A stretch of 7,616 bases of DNA from Rickettsiaceae bacterium (GCA_030731565.1 JANQTT010000088.1:1-7616); one strand, 5' to 3'. Positions 1 to 6,924 are shown, counted from the stretch's first letter. Program-made: numbers and translations. Notes: a model not told the origin generated them from the letters alone.

Positions 1-542
1 ATAATGAGTACTTTTTTAAGGATATTAAAAAAGAGGGAATAATACTTTATGATTCTGGCAAATATAAACTAGCTAGTCCCAAAAAATTTACTCCAGCGGA
101 AAGAAGGGCAAAAGCAATTGAAAAATTCGATGAATATTTCGGTAGGGCTAATGCTTTTTTAAAAGGCTCACGTGGATTAGGAGATATAAAAAGTGCAGAC
201 GAATTTCAAAAGAATATTAGAGCATTTATGTTGCATCAAGCGTGTGAAAATGCTTTCGTTGCAGCAAATTTAGTGCTAAAAGATGATCGTAGAAAGCAAC
301 ATGACCTGGTAAAGTTGCAAAAAGAGGCTGCGATTTATGAGCCAGAATTTTTACATTCATTCCCAAAAGAAACTAAAAGAGACAAGTATATCTTTGACCT
401 GGTCAGAAGGGGATATATAGACGCAAGGTACAAAAAAAACTATAAAGTTACCGAAGAAGAATTAGCCGAAATGGCTGTAATGGTAGAAAATTTCCTTGGT
501 ATAACAGAGCGACTTTGTAGAAGGAAAATAACGAGTTTTTAA
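1..542 (+). CDS. Nucleotidyltransferase/HEPN-domain protein, 3' part (5' end outside window)
   Basis: The frame is open from base 3 (no start needed) to the TAA at 540-542, giving 179 visible residues. The ATG at 228 is internal, because the upstream codons are in frame and similar to the family. The first visible residues (FFKDIKKEGIILYDSGKYKL) match the end of a minimal nucleotidyltransferase domain as it passes into a HEPN domain. Next come a helical HEPN core (HQACENAF, then RRKQHDLVKL) and a typical tail (GYIDARYKKNYKVTEEEL). Proteins of this kind are nucleotidyltransferases with a HEPN helical bundle, and related MNT/HEPN pairs act as toxin-antitoxin modules. Whether the catalytic GSxxxR/DxD part is present cannot be seen here. 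The R-to-H spacing (RRKQH) is shorter than the usual RX4-6H RNase motif, so RNase activity is uncertain. The family call is fairly firm; the cellular role is not known. Confidence 0.75.
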   Translation, partial: NEYFFKDIKKEGIILYDSGKYKLASPKKFTPAERRAKAIEKFDEYFGRANAFLKGSRGLGDIKSADEFQKNIRAFMLHQACENAFVAANLVLKDDRRKQHDLVKLQKEAAIYEPEFLHSFPKETKRDKYIFDLVRRGYIDARYKKNYKVTEEELAEMAVMVENFLGITERLCRRKITSF

Positions 543-549
543 ATACACT

Positions 550-698
550 ATAGTCAGTTAAGTTGAATTAACGTATATTTATAGGCAAGATTTTAAAATT
601 TAGTTTTTAGCTTTTTGCCTTCTAATGCCAACCCATTTAAAGGTAAAAAGGTGATAAATAAATTCAAGATGACTGACTAATTCAGGGTAACTGACTAT
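550..698. repeat. Imperfect inverted repeat in HEPN-rnd spacer (possible small mobile element remnant)
   Basis: The arms are 550-570 and 678-698. The outer 11 bases (ATAGTCAGTTA / TAACTGACTAT) are perfect reverse complements, followed by three mismatches and then seven more matching bases (TGAATTA), giving 18 of 21. A third degenerate copy of the motif TAGTCAGT-N4-TTGAATT lies on the minus strand at 661-679. A fourth partial copy (CTATAGTCA, minus strand) lies at 713-721, next to the rnd stop. The interior of about 107 bp is AT-rich and contains no plausible gene. The arrangement resembles a MITE-like element or a decayed insertion sequence, but no clear target-site duplication was found. A role as a 3' processing or termination structure for the two convergent genes is an alternative. 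Confidence 0.5.
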
Positions 699-723
699 GG
701 ACAAGTTCGGAATGACTATAGAC

Positions 724-1572
724 TTATCTTAAACCGTTACAAAGATTTAGTAATTTTTCTTTAAAGGTGCCTTTTGCTAAGGCTTTTCCGTGCATACCAA
801 TTTTTGCGAGTTCTGATTCATTTCTTGGAAGAATTTCGCACAATTGCACCAATTCTCTATCAGTAGCGCAAAAGCTTCTGGGCAAATCATTTTTGATCGC
901 GCATTCCTCACGAAGCTCTAGAAAGTATACTAATAAATTGCGAAACTCCGCATTTTTGCCGCGCAGGGAGAATTTTTTTAATAATTTTTCAGGAGAAAAT
1001 TTGTAACTTTCTGGATCAATCAGCTTTTCACTTCTAGAATAATAAGTTTCCCAAAGCTTTCTTTCGCTGATGTTTTTTGATAAATCACGATATAATGGAA
1101 TCAAGTAATCTACATCTTTAATCGCATATTCTAAAAGCTTTTTTTTCAATGGTCTCTCAAGCCAATTTGCCGTTTGCATAGTTTTATCTAGCTCAATATT
1201 GAGTATAGCTTTACAAAGTCTGGCATATCCCATTACGCTATCCATACCAATAACACCTGCTGCAATCTGTGTATCAAAAACATTTTGAGGTAATTGACCG
1301 AATAGATTATAAAAAATATCGAAATCTTGGTCTGGTGCGTGAAAGACTTTCAGTGTATTTTTATCAGCTAGAAGTTGTTTTAAAGCCGAATAATCATCTA
1401 CAGCCAGCATATCAAGGATAATGCGCTCGTCTTTAGTAGCGATTTGTACTACGCTAAGTTTGGCGAAATAAGTTTTACGTCTATAAAACTCAGTATCCAT
1501 AAAAACAACAGCTTGGTCATTGAGTTTTTCACAAATATTATTAAATTCTTTCTGGGTATCTATTAATTGCAT
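724..1572 (-). CDS. rnd: Ribonuclease D (3'-5' exoribonuclease), short single-HRDC form
   Basis: This 282-residue protein is a DEDDy 3'-5' exoribonuclease that trims tRNA and other stable-RNA precursors in the cytoplasm. Exo I is VFMDTEF (D26, E28), Exo II is HAPDQDFDIF (H78, D83), and Exo III is YAIKD (Y148, D152), so all four acidic metal ligands and the tyrosine are present. A helical HRDC-like region follows at about residues 195-282 (ELREECAIKNDLPRSF onward). E. coli RNase D has about 375 residues and a second HRDC domain; this protein stops after one, as in other alphaproteobacterial versions. The ATG start is the only one that fits Exo I and gives MQLIDTQKEF; no strong Shine-Dalgarno is visible. 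It is divergent from aspS across 77 bp and convergent with the HEPN gene. Confidence 0.92.
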   Translation of the reverse strand: MQLIDTQKEFNNICEKLNDQAVVFMDTEFYRRKTYFAKLSVVQIATKDERIILDMLAVDDYSALKQLLADKNTLKVFHAPDQDFDIFYNLFGQLPQNVFDTQIAAGVIGMDSVMGYARLCKAILNIELDKTMQTANWLERPLKKKLLEYAIKDVDYLIPLYRDLSKNISERKLWETYYSRSEKLIDPESYKFSPEKLLKKFSLRGKNAEFRNLLVYFLELREECAIKNDLPRSFCATDRELVQLCEILPRNESELAKIGMHGKALAKGTFKEKLLNLCNGLR

Positions 1573-1582
1573 TAGTTTTTGA

Positions 1583-1611
1583 TTGCTAAAAATGGTTATT
1601 TTTTATATATA
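1583..1611 (+). promoter_or_regulatory. Possible sigma70-type promoter for aspS
   Basis: TTGCTA (1583-1588) is separated by 17 bases from TATATA (1606-1611) on the plus strand, about 38 bases before the aspS ATG. It lies in the only spacer available to drive aspS and overlaps the candidate rnd promoter on the other strand. It is a weak call because of the AT-rich background. Confidence 0.25.
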
Positions 1612-1629
1612 TACTTACAGTCTTTACAA
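1602..1629 (-). promoter_or_regulatory. Possible sigma70-type promoter for rnd
   Basis: On the minus strand TTGTAA (1629-1624) is followed after 16 bases by TATAAA (1607-1602), about 30 bases before the rnd ATG. The match is 4 of 6 and 5 of 6 to consensus. The whole spacer is AT-rich, so chance matches are likely. Confidence 0.3.
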
Positions 1630-1649
1630 ATAAATAATTATTGATAACT

Positions 1650-3491
1650 ATGCATATATTCAGGACCCATAATTGTAATGAGCTTAATCAAAAGCACGTA
1701 GGTCAAAAAGTAAAATTATCAGGATGGGTGCATAGGCGCCGTGATCACGGTAATCTACTATTCATAGATCTTAGAGACCATTACGGAATAACGCAATTAG
1801 TTTTTACAGATCAAGACCTTTCTCTTAAAGATCAGGCTAGTTATCTGCGCTATGAAAGTGTCATAACGGTTGAAGGAAAAGTAGTTGCTAGAGATAAAGA
1901 AACGGTTAATACTTCGATGGATACCGGATATATAGAAGTATCGGTAAATAGCTATAGAGTTGAATCCGAAGCAGAAATGCTGCCAATGATTGTGAATACT
2001 GATCAAGAAGAGCCTGAAGATACAAGGTTAAAATATAGGTTCCTGGATTTAAGACGCAAAAAGCTGCATGATAATATTATGCTTCGTTCAAAAATAATTG
2101 CTGAACTTAGAGCTAAGATGACAGGCTCTGGCTTTACCGAGTTTCAAACGCCGATATTAACTGCTAGTTCTCCAGAAGGCGCTCGTGACTTTTTAGTGCC
2201 GAGTAGGCTACATCCTGGAAAATTTTATGCTCTCCCCCAAGCTCCTCAGCAATTTAAGCAAATGCTAATGATGTCTGGGTTTGATAAATATTTTCAAGTT
2301 GCTCCGTGTTTTCGCGATGAAGATGCAAGAGCTGACAGGTCACCGGGTGAGTTTTATCAACTTGATATAGAAATGTCTTTTGTAACTCAAGATGATATAT
2401 TTGCAGCAATAGAGCCGATACTTTATTCCGTCTTCAATAAATTTGGTGATAAGAAAGTTTCAAAACCACCTTTTGTAAGAATTCCTTACACAGAAGCGAT
2501 GTTCAAATATGGTAGTGATAAACCTGATATAAGAAATCCTTTAGAAATTTCTGATGTGACCGAAATTTTCCGTGATGCTGAATTTTCATTATTTAAAAAT
2601 CAAATTAAAAAAGGAGCTATTGTGCGGGCAATCCCTGCGCCAAAAGCTTCAGATATGTCACGCAAGTTCTTTGATGATATGATCAAATTTGCCATAAATG
2701 AGGGCGCTGGAGGGCTTGGATATGTCCAGTTTGCCAAGGATGGAGAAGCAAAAGGTCCTATAGCTAAATTTTTAAATCAAGAGCAGTTAGAATCTCTGAA
2801 GGAAACAGCTAATGTGGGAAATGGTGATTCTGTATTTTTCTCTTGTGCTAATGAATTAGAGGCAGCTAAATTAGCTGGTAAAGTTCGAGTAAAACTTGGG
2901 CAGGAGCTAGAGCTAATCCCTAATGATCGTTTTGAATTCTGCTGGGTTACTGATTTTCCATTTTATGAATTTAACGAAGAAAAGAAACAAATTGACTTCA
3001 GTCATAATCCATTTTCTATGCCACAAGGTGGATTAGAAGCATTGGAAAATGCAAAATCTCAGAAGGAATTGTTAGAAATTAAGGCATTTCAATATGACAT
3101 CGTCTGTAATGGTGTAGAGCTTTCAAGTGGTGCAATCAGAAACCACAAGCCAGAACTTATGTATAAAGCCTTTGAAATTGCTGGTTATAGCCAAGCAGAA
3201 GTCGACGAAGAGTTTGGAGGTATGATTAGAGCTTTTAAATATGGAGCACCTCCACATGGCGGCCTTGCGCCAGGTATTGACCGCATGGTAATGTTGATTG
3301 CAGATACTGTAAATATACGTGAAGTAATTGCATTTCCTATGAATCAACAGGCTGAAGACTTATTAATGGATGCGCCAAGCAATGTAAGTGAGGAACAGCT
3401 ACGTGAGTTAAATATAATGCTTTCACCATCAGTAAAAAATAAATTGGCAAAAAAAGAAAAACAGGTTTTTCCAGAAAATTACCAAAATTAA
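1650..3491 (+). CDS. aspS: Aspartyl-tRNA synthetase, probably non-discriminating (Asp/Asn)
   Basis: This 613-residue class IIb synthetase charges tRNA with aspartate in the cytoplasm. The N-terminal OB-fold anticodon-binding domain spans about residues 1-110 ([20 protein letters not shown]). Motif 1 lies near [20 protein letters not shown] and motif 2 is [19 protein letters not shown], the alphaproteobacterial form. A bacterial GAD insertion occupies roughly residues 290-420, and motif 3 is [12 protein letters not shown] near the C-terminus. Length is normal for a bacterial AspRS. The frame also permits a TTG at 1641, but the ATG at 1650 ([12 protein letters not shown]) fits the family start and is preferred; no clear Shine-Dalgarno is visible. 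His33 in RRRDHG is the residue found in non-discriminating AspRS enzymes (E. coli has Leu), which suggests it also makes Asp-tRNA(Asn) for GatCAB. Five bases separate its stop from the PAP2 gene, so co-transcription is likely. Confidence 0.97.
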   Translation: MHIFRTHNCNELNQKHVGQKVKLSGWVHRRRDHGNLLFIDLRDHYGITQLVFTDQDLSLKDQASYLRYESVITVEGKVVARDKETVNTSMDTGYIEVSVNSYRVESEAEMLPMIVNTDQEEPEDTRLKYRFLDLRRKKLHDNIMLRSKIIAELRAKMTGSGFTEFQTPILTASSPEGARDFLVPSRLHPGKFYALPQAPQQFKQMLMMSGFDKYFQVAPCFRDEDARADRSPGEFYQLDIEMSFVTQDDIFAAIEPILYSVFNKFGDKKVSKPPFVRIPYTEAMFKYGSDKPDIRNPLEISDVTEIFRDAEFSLFKNQIKKGAIVRAIPAPKASDMSRKFFDDMIKFAINEGAGGLGYVQFAKDGEAKGPIAKFLNQEQLESLKETANVGNGDSVFFSCANELEAAKLAGKVRVKLGQELELIPNDRFEFCWVTDFPFYEFNEEKKQIDFSHNPFSMPQGGLEALENAKSQKELLEIKAFQYDIVCNGVELSSGAIRNHKPELMYKAFEIAGYSQAEVDEEFGGMIRAFKYGAPPHGGLAPGIDRMVMLIADTVNIREVIAFPMNQQAEDLLMDAPSNVSEEQLRELNIMLSPSVKNKLAKKEKQVFPENYQN

Positions 3492-3496
3492 AATAT

Positions 3497-4192
3497 ATGT
3501 TCAAATTAATACCATGTTCCAACTTGAATAGTGCAAGGCGTGAGGAACGAGGTCTATATGCAATAGGCAAGCGAGCAAGCACCGTAGTAATATTTAATCT
3601 AAGAATTGGTATAAAACATATTTTGTCTTATTTTTTTATATTTTCCTTATTTTGTGGAAATGTAAATTTTGCTTATGCTAAATCCAGGCAAAGCCCGATT
3701 CGTAGTTTTGGCGATTATGCTCAAATCATTAATCCAGTTTTAGCGGCGGGTTTTGCTTCTCAAGAAAAAGGCTTTGGACATTTTGCAATTATTTATGGCC
3801 AGAGCTGGCTTACTATGCAAGGAGCAAAGCTGGTATCGGATAAAGCAAAATGGTCTCTGAGTAAAAGACCTGTGGTAAGTGATAAGAAAAATCGTTATGA
3901 CGGTATGCCATCAGGTCATACTAATTCTGCGTGGGTTGCAGCATCTTACCTTAGAACATTCTCAGATGATTATAAATATGTTTCTATCCCATTATATATC
4001 ACTGCAGCAATTACGGGTTACAGCAGGGTTCACGCAAAGGAGCATACGACGGCTCAAGTAATAGCAGGGGCCGCACTTGCAGAAATTCTTACTTATATCA
4101 ACAGTAAACTTAAATGGAGCAATGAATATCGCTCAACAAATTTTTATTTTGGTAAAAATGAAGTATCTGCTGGTTTTACGTTTAAATTATAG
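3497..4192 (+). CDS. PAP2-family phosphatase, exported, with an in-frame repeat insertion near the N-terminus
   Basis: This 231-residue member of the type 2 phosphatidic acid phosphatase superfamily probably dephosphorylates a lipid phosphate or other envelope phosphate outside the inner membrane. The three active-site motifs are present: K118-W-S-L-S-K-R124-P125 (KX5RP, one residue shorter than the usual KX6RP), PSGH at 138-141 and SRVHAKEH at 176-183 with the catalytic His183. A signal peptide-like segment covers about residues 35-61 (hydrophobic ILSYFFIFSLF, cleavage after FAYA). Residues 6-32 look foreign and correspond to the repeat described separately; without them the start reads MFKLI-FNLRIGIKHIL, a normal signal peptide. 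The C-terminus (AGFTFKL) is polar/aromatic. Substrate cannot be told: PgpB-like, LpxE-like or acid phosphatase roles are possible. No strong ribosome-binding site precedes the ATG, so translation may be coupled to aspS. Confidence 0.85.
   Translation: MFKLIPCSNLNSARREERGLYAIGKRASTVVIFNLRIGIKHILSYFFIFSLFCGNVNFAYAKSRQSPIRSFGDYAQIINPVLAAGFASQEKGFGHFAIIYGQSWLTMQGAKLVSDKAKWSLSKRPVVSDKKNRYDGMPSGHTNSAWVAASYLRTFSDDYKYVSIPLYITAAITGYSRVHAKEHTTAQVIAGAALAEILTYINSKLKWSNEYRSTNFYFGKNEVSAGFTFKL
3512..3592 (+). repeat. 81-bp in-frame insertion, Rickettsia palindromic-element-like, in the PAP2 gene
   Basis: The segment is flanked by a direct TAATA (3507-3511 and 3588-3592), as expected for a target duplication. 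Counting one copy of the duplication it is exactly 81 bp, or 27 codons, and lies on codon boundaries (residues 6-32 of the PAP2 protein). It is GC-richer than its surroundings, with GCGTGAGGAACGAGG and AAGCGAGCAAGCA, and can form a small central hairpin (CTAT-ATGCA-ATAG). A decayed relative lies in opposite orientation at 4214-4256. This is the behaviour known for Rickettsia palindromic elements, which insert in frame in coding genes, but membership in a named RPE family was not established. Confidence 0.55.
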
Positions 4193-4284
4193 ACGTCCAC
4201 TTTAAACTTGTTTTATAGAATTCTTCCTCGCGTCAAACTGAATTCAAATTGAATAACCAATATAAACACGCTGATTTTAGATAT
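4193..4284. repeat. Convergent spacer with decayed inverted copy of the PAP2 insertion element
   Basis: The spacer lies between the stops of the PAP2 gene and the M23 gene. The stretch 4214-4256 on the plus strand aligns with the reverse complement of 3512-3559. Shared blocks are TATAGA, TC, TTCCTC, CG and ATTCAA.TTG, about 70 percent identity by hand with one gap. Two GAATTC hexamers (4218-4223 and 4240-4245) sit 16 bases apart within it. No convincing intrinsic terminator with a GC-rich stem and T-run was found, although two convergent operons end here. Confidence 0.4.
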
Positions 4285-5154
4285 TTATTTATATTTATAA
4301 CTTTGAGCAATAAAATCCAGCGGGTTTACGTGTCTGTCATTTATTCTAACTTCAAAATGTAAATGTTCTTTTGTGGTTGATCCAGTGCGACCTTGAAGGC
4401 CAATAATTATACCTCGTTCTACTATTTGCCCCGGTTTTACTTTGACTGTGCTTAAATGTGCGTATACTGTTTTTATTTTAGGGCTATGCTGAATCTCTAC
4501 AACTTGACCATAACCATTTTTTTTACCGGAAAAAATTACTTTTCCCTTAGCCGAAGCGTATATAGGAGCGCCTTTTGTTCCAACTAGATCAATCCCGCAA
4601 TGTATGGAGCTTTTTCGTTTTAACGGATGTTTTCTAGCCCCGTAAGGGCTGCTTATTTGTGGTTTATGCATTGGTAACATAATAGGAATTGTTTTAACAA
4701 TGTGATCCAGCCTGCTAAGTTCGGTTTTAATATTGACTTTCCTTATATCTGTTTTTGAAAGCCTTTTAATGTATTGATATTTATGATTGGTAAGAATTTT
4801 GTGTTTATTATGGATTTCTAAAATTAGTTTATTTATCCGGACGATTTTGCTTTGAGCTTCTTTTTTTAGGATAGTTGGAGATTTAAAATTGTTTTTAAAC
4901 TTTTCTATATATTTTGAGGTATAATGCTCATCATTAATAACCAAACCAAGATCTGCAGAATATATATAATTAGCATTATCTATTTTGCCGAGATCGTACG
5001 TAGTGACTAAATCACCTCTGCTAAGGTTATAGGATTTTCTTAAAGAAGCTCCGATAGTTCTATAAGAACTTACAGATAGATTGCTAGGAGTGCATCCTTG
5101 TAGAAGAGAAGATAAGCCGATAAATAACCATAGAAATAATTTTATCTGATTCAT
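4285..5154 (-). CDS. NlpD-like M23 family lipoprotein (peptidoglycan endopeptidase)
   Basis: This 289-residue protein begins with a lipoprotein signal (hydrophobic LFLWLFIGLSSLLQGC, lipidated Cys21). Residues about 30-73 (SLRKSYNLSRGDL ... NANYIYSADLGLVI) read as a degenerate LysM peptidoglycan-binding repeat. A basic, helical linker follows at about 80-150. The C-terminal M23/LasA-type domain covers about 165-282. It has the Zn ligands H185 and D189 (HCGID) and H266 (HLHFE), with H233 (YAHLS) and H264 in the active site, so it should be a functional DD- or LD-crosslink endopeptidase rather than a dead activator such as E. coli NlpD. It would act on periplasmic murein from a membrane anchor. 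The ATG lies one base after the kdpA stop, so it is the last gene of the unit and likely translationally coupled. Whether its role is in division or growth is not shown by the sequence. Confidence 0.88.
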   Translation of the reverse strand: MNQIKLFLWLFIGLSSLLQGCTPSNLSVSSYRTIGASLRKSYNLSRGDLVTTYDLGKIDNANYIYSADLGLVINDEHYTSKYIEKFKNNFKSPTILKKEAQSKIVRINKLILEIHNKHKILTNHKYQYIKRLSKTDIRKVNIKTELSRLDHIVKTIPIMLPMHKPQISSPYGARKHPLKRKSSIHCGIDLVGTKGAPIYASAKGKVIFSGKKNGYGQVVEIQHSPKIKTVYAHLSTVKVKPGQIVERGIIIGLQGRTGSTTKEHLHFEVRINDRHVNPLDFIAQSYKYK

Positions 5155-5155
5155 T

Positions 5156-6808
5156 TTACATATTTATAAATTCTAGTAACGGCCCTAGAATCATCAAAGG
5201 CATAAACATTATAGCGCTGACAAGCATTACAGTCATTAATAGGAATATACTTAGTTCTATACTAGATTGGGTCCTTTTGCTAATGATATTTTTGATCCTT
5301 TGTTTTTTAGCAAATGATCCGCTGATTGCTAGAGAAAAATATATGATAGGATACCTTCCAATGAACATAGCTAGTGCTGTCATGTAGTTAAAATAATCTG
5401 TTGAAGTATCTATGCCGGTAAAATTTGACCCATTATTTGCAAAGCTAGAGGCAAAATTATAGGTGATATCTGTTACTGCTTGTGAACCATGATATATTAT
5501 CAATTCCTGTGAGTAAGGCAGCAATAAGGTAATTCCAGTAAATATTAGAACCCCAACCGGCATTACTAGAAATACTATAATTACATAATTGATTTCGTTA
5601 ATTGTAATGCGTTTACCAAAAAAATTGGCAGTCTCGCCTGTAATTAAACCGCGCAAGAAAACGGCCACTATTAGGTATGATAACATTGCAAAGAATCCTG
5701 AGCCAACCCCCTCTATTACAAATTTGCTCATGATCAGGTTAAAAAATAATACAAGTGTGCTTAAAGGGGAATAGTTTTCAAGGCACGCGTTGGGCGAGCC
5801 GTCTGAACTTAAAGTAATTGATAATACCCACATTAAAGAAGGGAATTTATCATATATCAGCTCTTTCCCAGTGTAATTAAAATCATCTCCTAATGTATCC
5901 TTGCCAAAGATAAGAGGGAGGCTGTAGGTTGTTTCTCCTAGGTTCATGATTAATAACGAAAAGATCATAATGATTATGACAACCGCATATAATGCCCAGC
6001 TCAAGGACCTTACATCAACTAAATAGCCATAGGCAAAAATCATAGCAACAGGCATCAAAACTATTAAAAATAGGCTTAGCATTATAGCTTCCCTTGAAGG
6101 AGCTTCAAATGGGTGGGCCGAAGCGCTTGCGAATAAAGATCCTCCGTTTGCTACAAGATTTTTAATTGCAATTTGGCCAGCAACTGGGCCTATATTGAGA
6201 TAATTATGATGACCAACTATATCAATATATTCAATGTTGCCTGTAAAATCATACGGTGTCCCGTAGCTTATGAGTGTAATCGCAATAACCGTAGAAATTG
6301 GTAATAAAATGAAGATCATAGACCTTAAGAAATCATCGTAAAAATTCCCAATATATGGATTTTGACTATTAATTATGCCTCGAATAAAAGCAATAAAAAC
6401 AGCGATTCCTGTTGCGCCTGAAAGAAAATTTTGCATTGTTAAAGCAAAAATGTGGGTAAACATTGATAACTCGTTTCCCGGATTATGGCTTTGCCAAAAC
6501 GTTCCGGTTGAAAATGATATAGCTGCATTTATGGAGCTAGACAGGCTGATATTACTCTGCGTCTCGGAATACGTTGGAAAATATTGTTGAAAATAGATAA
6601 TTATAAATGTGCATAGAATACAAATAATATTAAAGCTCATTAGGCTGCTAAAATATTCTTTCCAATTTTGGCTTTTCCAATAACCGCGATTGCCCTTTAG
6701 AGCCTCATGTTCACTAAAGCCATAGTGAAAAACCCAAGCGATATATTTTCCTAGAATAGGTGCGCCAGTGGTAATTAATGCAAAAAAGATGAGAGACGGT
6801 AAGATCAT
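5156..6808 (-). CDS. kdpA: Divergent, orphan potassium-transporting ATPase A chain (KdpA family)
   Basis: This 550-residue, multi-pass inner-membrane protein is recognisable as KdpA, the K+-binding channel-like subunit of the KdpFABC pump. Family signatures include QNFLSGATGIAV (126-137), GPVAGQIAIKNL, SAHPFEAP (230-237), GVGSGFFAML (367-376), and the C-terminal AISGSFAKK and FMPLMILGP. Length is normal (E. coli 557). Filter-like segments differ from the usual pattern: segment 1 is STGTFWQS (100-107) against the familiar TNTNWQS, segment 2 is ANGGSLF (220-226) against TNGGGFF, segment 3 is SDGSPNA (335-341) against SNGSVNA, and segment 4 is ANNGSNF (457-463). No kdpB, kdpC, kdpD or kdpE lies beside it; an LptM-like gene precedes it and an M23 gene follows. 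The ATG overlaps the upstream stop (ATGA). The frame is intact, implying selection. It may work with a KdpB elsewhere, or have taken on another transport role. Confidence 0.88.
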   Translation of the reverse strand: MILPSLIFFALITTGAPILGKYIAWVFHYGFSEHEALKGNRGYWKSQNWKEYFSSLMSFNIICILCTFIIIYFQQYFPTYSETQSNISLSSSINAAISFSTGTFWQSHNPGNELSMFTHIFALTMQNFLSGATGIAVFIAFIRGIINSQNPYIGNFYDDFLRSMIFILLPISTVIAITLISYGTPYDFTGNIEYIDIVGHHNYLNIGPVAGQIAIKNLVANGGSLFASASAHPFEAPSREAIMLSLFLIVLMPVAMIFAYGYLVDVRSLSWALYAVVIIIMIFSLLIMNLGETTYSLPLIFGKDTLGDDFNYTGKELIYDKFPSLMWVLSITLSSDGSPNACLENYSPLSTLVLFFNLIMSKFVIEGVGSGFFAMLSYLIVAVFLRGLITGETANFFGKRITINEINYVIIVFLVMPVGVLIFTGITLLLPYSQELIIYHGSQAVTDITYNFASSFANNGSNFTGIDTSTDYFNYMTALAMFIGRYPIIYFSLAISGSFAKKQRIKNIISKRTQSSIELSIFLLMTVMLVSAIMFMPLMILGPLLEFINM

Positions 6809-6924
6809 TTTTTTAAAGCGTGCGGACGCGTTTTTTCCTTATGCTCTTCAAGAGTTAATGGTTTTTTTAGACCACAGCTTATTAAAGTAATAGACAGAAG
6901 AATTAGCATACCAATAGTTTTCAT
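6805..6924 (-). CDS. 39-residue LptM-like small lipoprotein
   Basis: An ATG at 6924 opens a 39-codon frame ending in the TGA at 6807-6805, which overlaps the kdpA ATG by the tetranucleotide ATGA. The product has a basic start (MKTIGM), a hydrophobic core (LILLSITL) and a lipobox ISC with lipidated Cys17. The charged tail begins CGLKKPLTLEEHKEK. The CGLK-x-PL pattern just after the lipidated Cys is the hallmark of the LptM/YifL family (CGLKGPLYLP in E. coli), which assists maturation of the outer-membrane LPS translocon LptD. It is shorter than E. coli LptM (about 67 residues). It is not KdpF, which is a plain single membrane segment with no lipobox. In other alphaproteobacteria, as I recall, such a lipoprotein gene lies between argH and lysA near a tlpA-like gene, which fits the divergent neighbour here. 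Confidence 0.65.
   Translation of the reverse strand: MKTIGMLILLSITLISCGLKKPLTLEEHKEKTRPHALKK

Noticed and set aside
228..542. A 104-residue gene starting at the ATG at 228
   Set aside because: The frame is open upstream to the window edge and those codons match the family, so 228 is internal to a longer gene.
767..1006. Plus-strand 79-codon frame inside rnd
   Set aside because: It is antisense to the conserved HRDC part of rnd and its product shows no family features.
1641..1649. TTG at 1641 as the aspS start
   Set aside because: The ATG three codons later fits the usual AspRS N-terminus, and no ribosome-binding site favours the TTG.
3123..3582. Two minus-strand frames across the aspS 3' end and the PAP2 start
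   Set aside because: They are antisense to conserved synthetase motifs and to the repeat, with no recognisable protein character.
4218..4245. GAATTC pair as an intrinsic terminator for the convergent genes
   Set aside because: The stem is only 6 bp with a 16-base loop and no following T-run.
5589..6590. Plus-strand frames of 61 and 71 codons inside kdpA
   Set aside because: They are complements of hydrophobic kdpA codons and have no start signal or family features.
6805..6924. KdpF as identity for the small gene before kdpA
   Set aside because: KdpF is a bare membrane segment; this product has a lipobox Cys and a hydrophilic charged tail.
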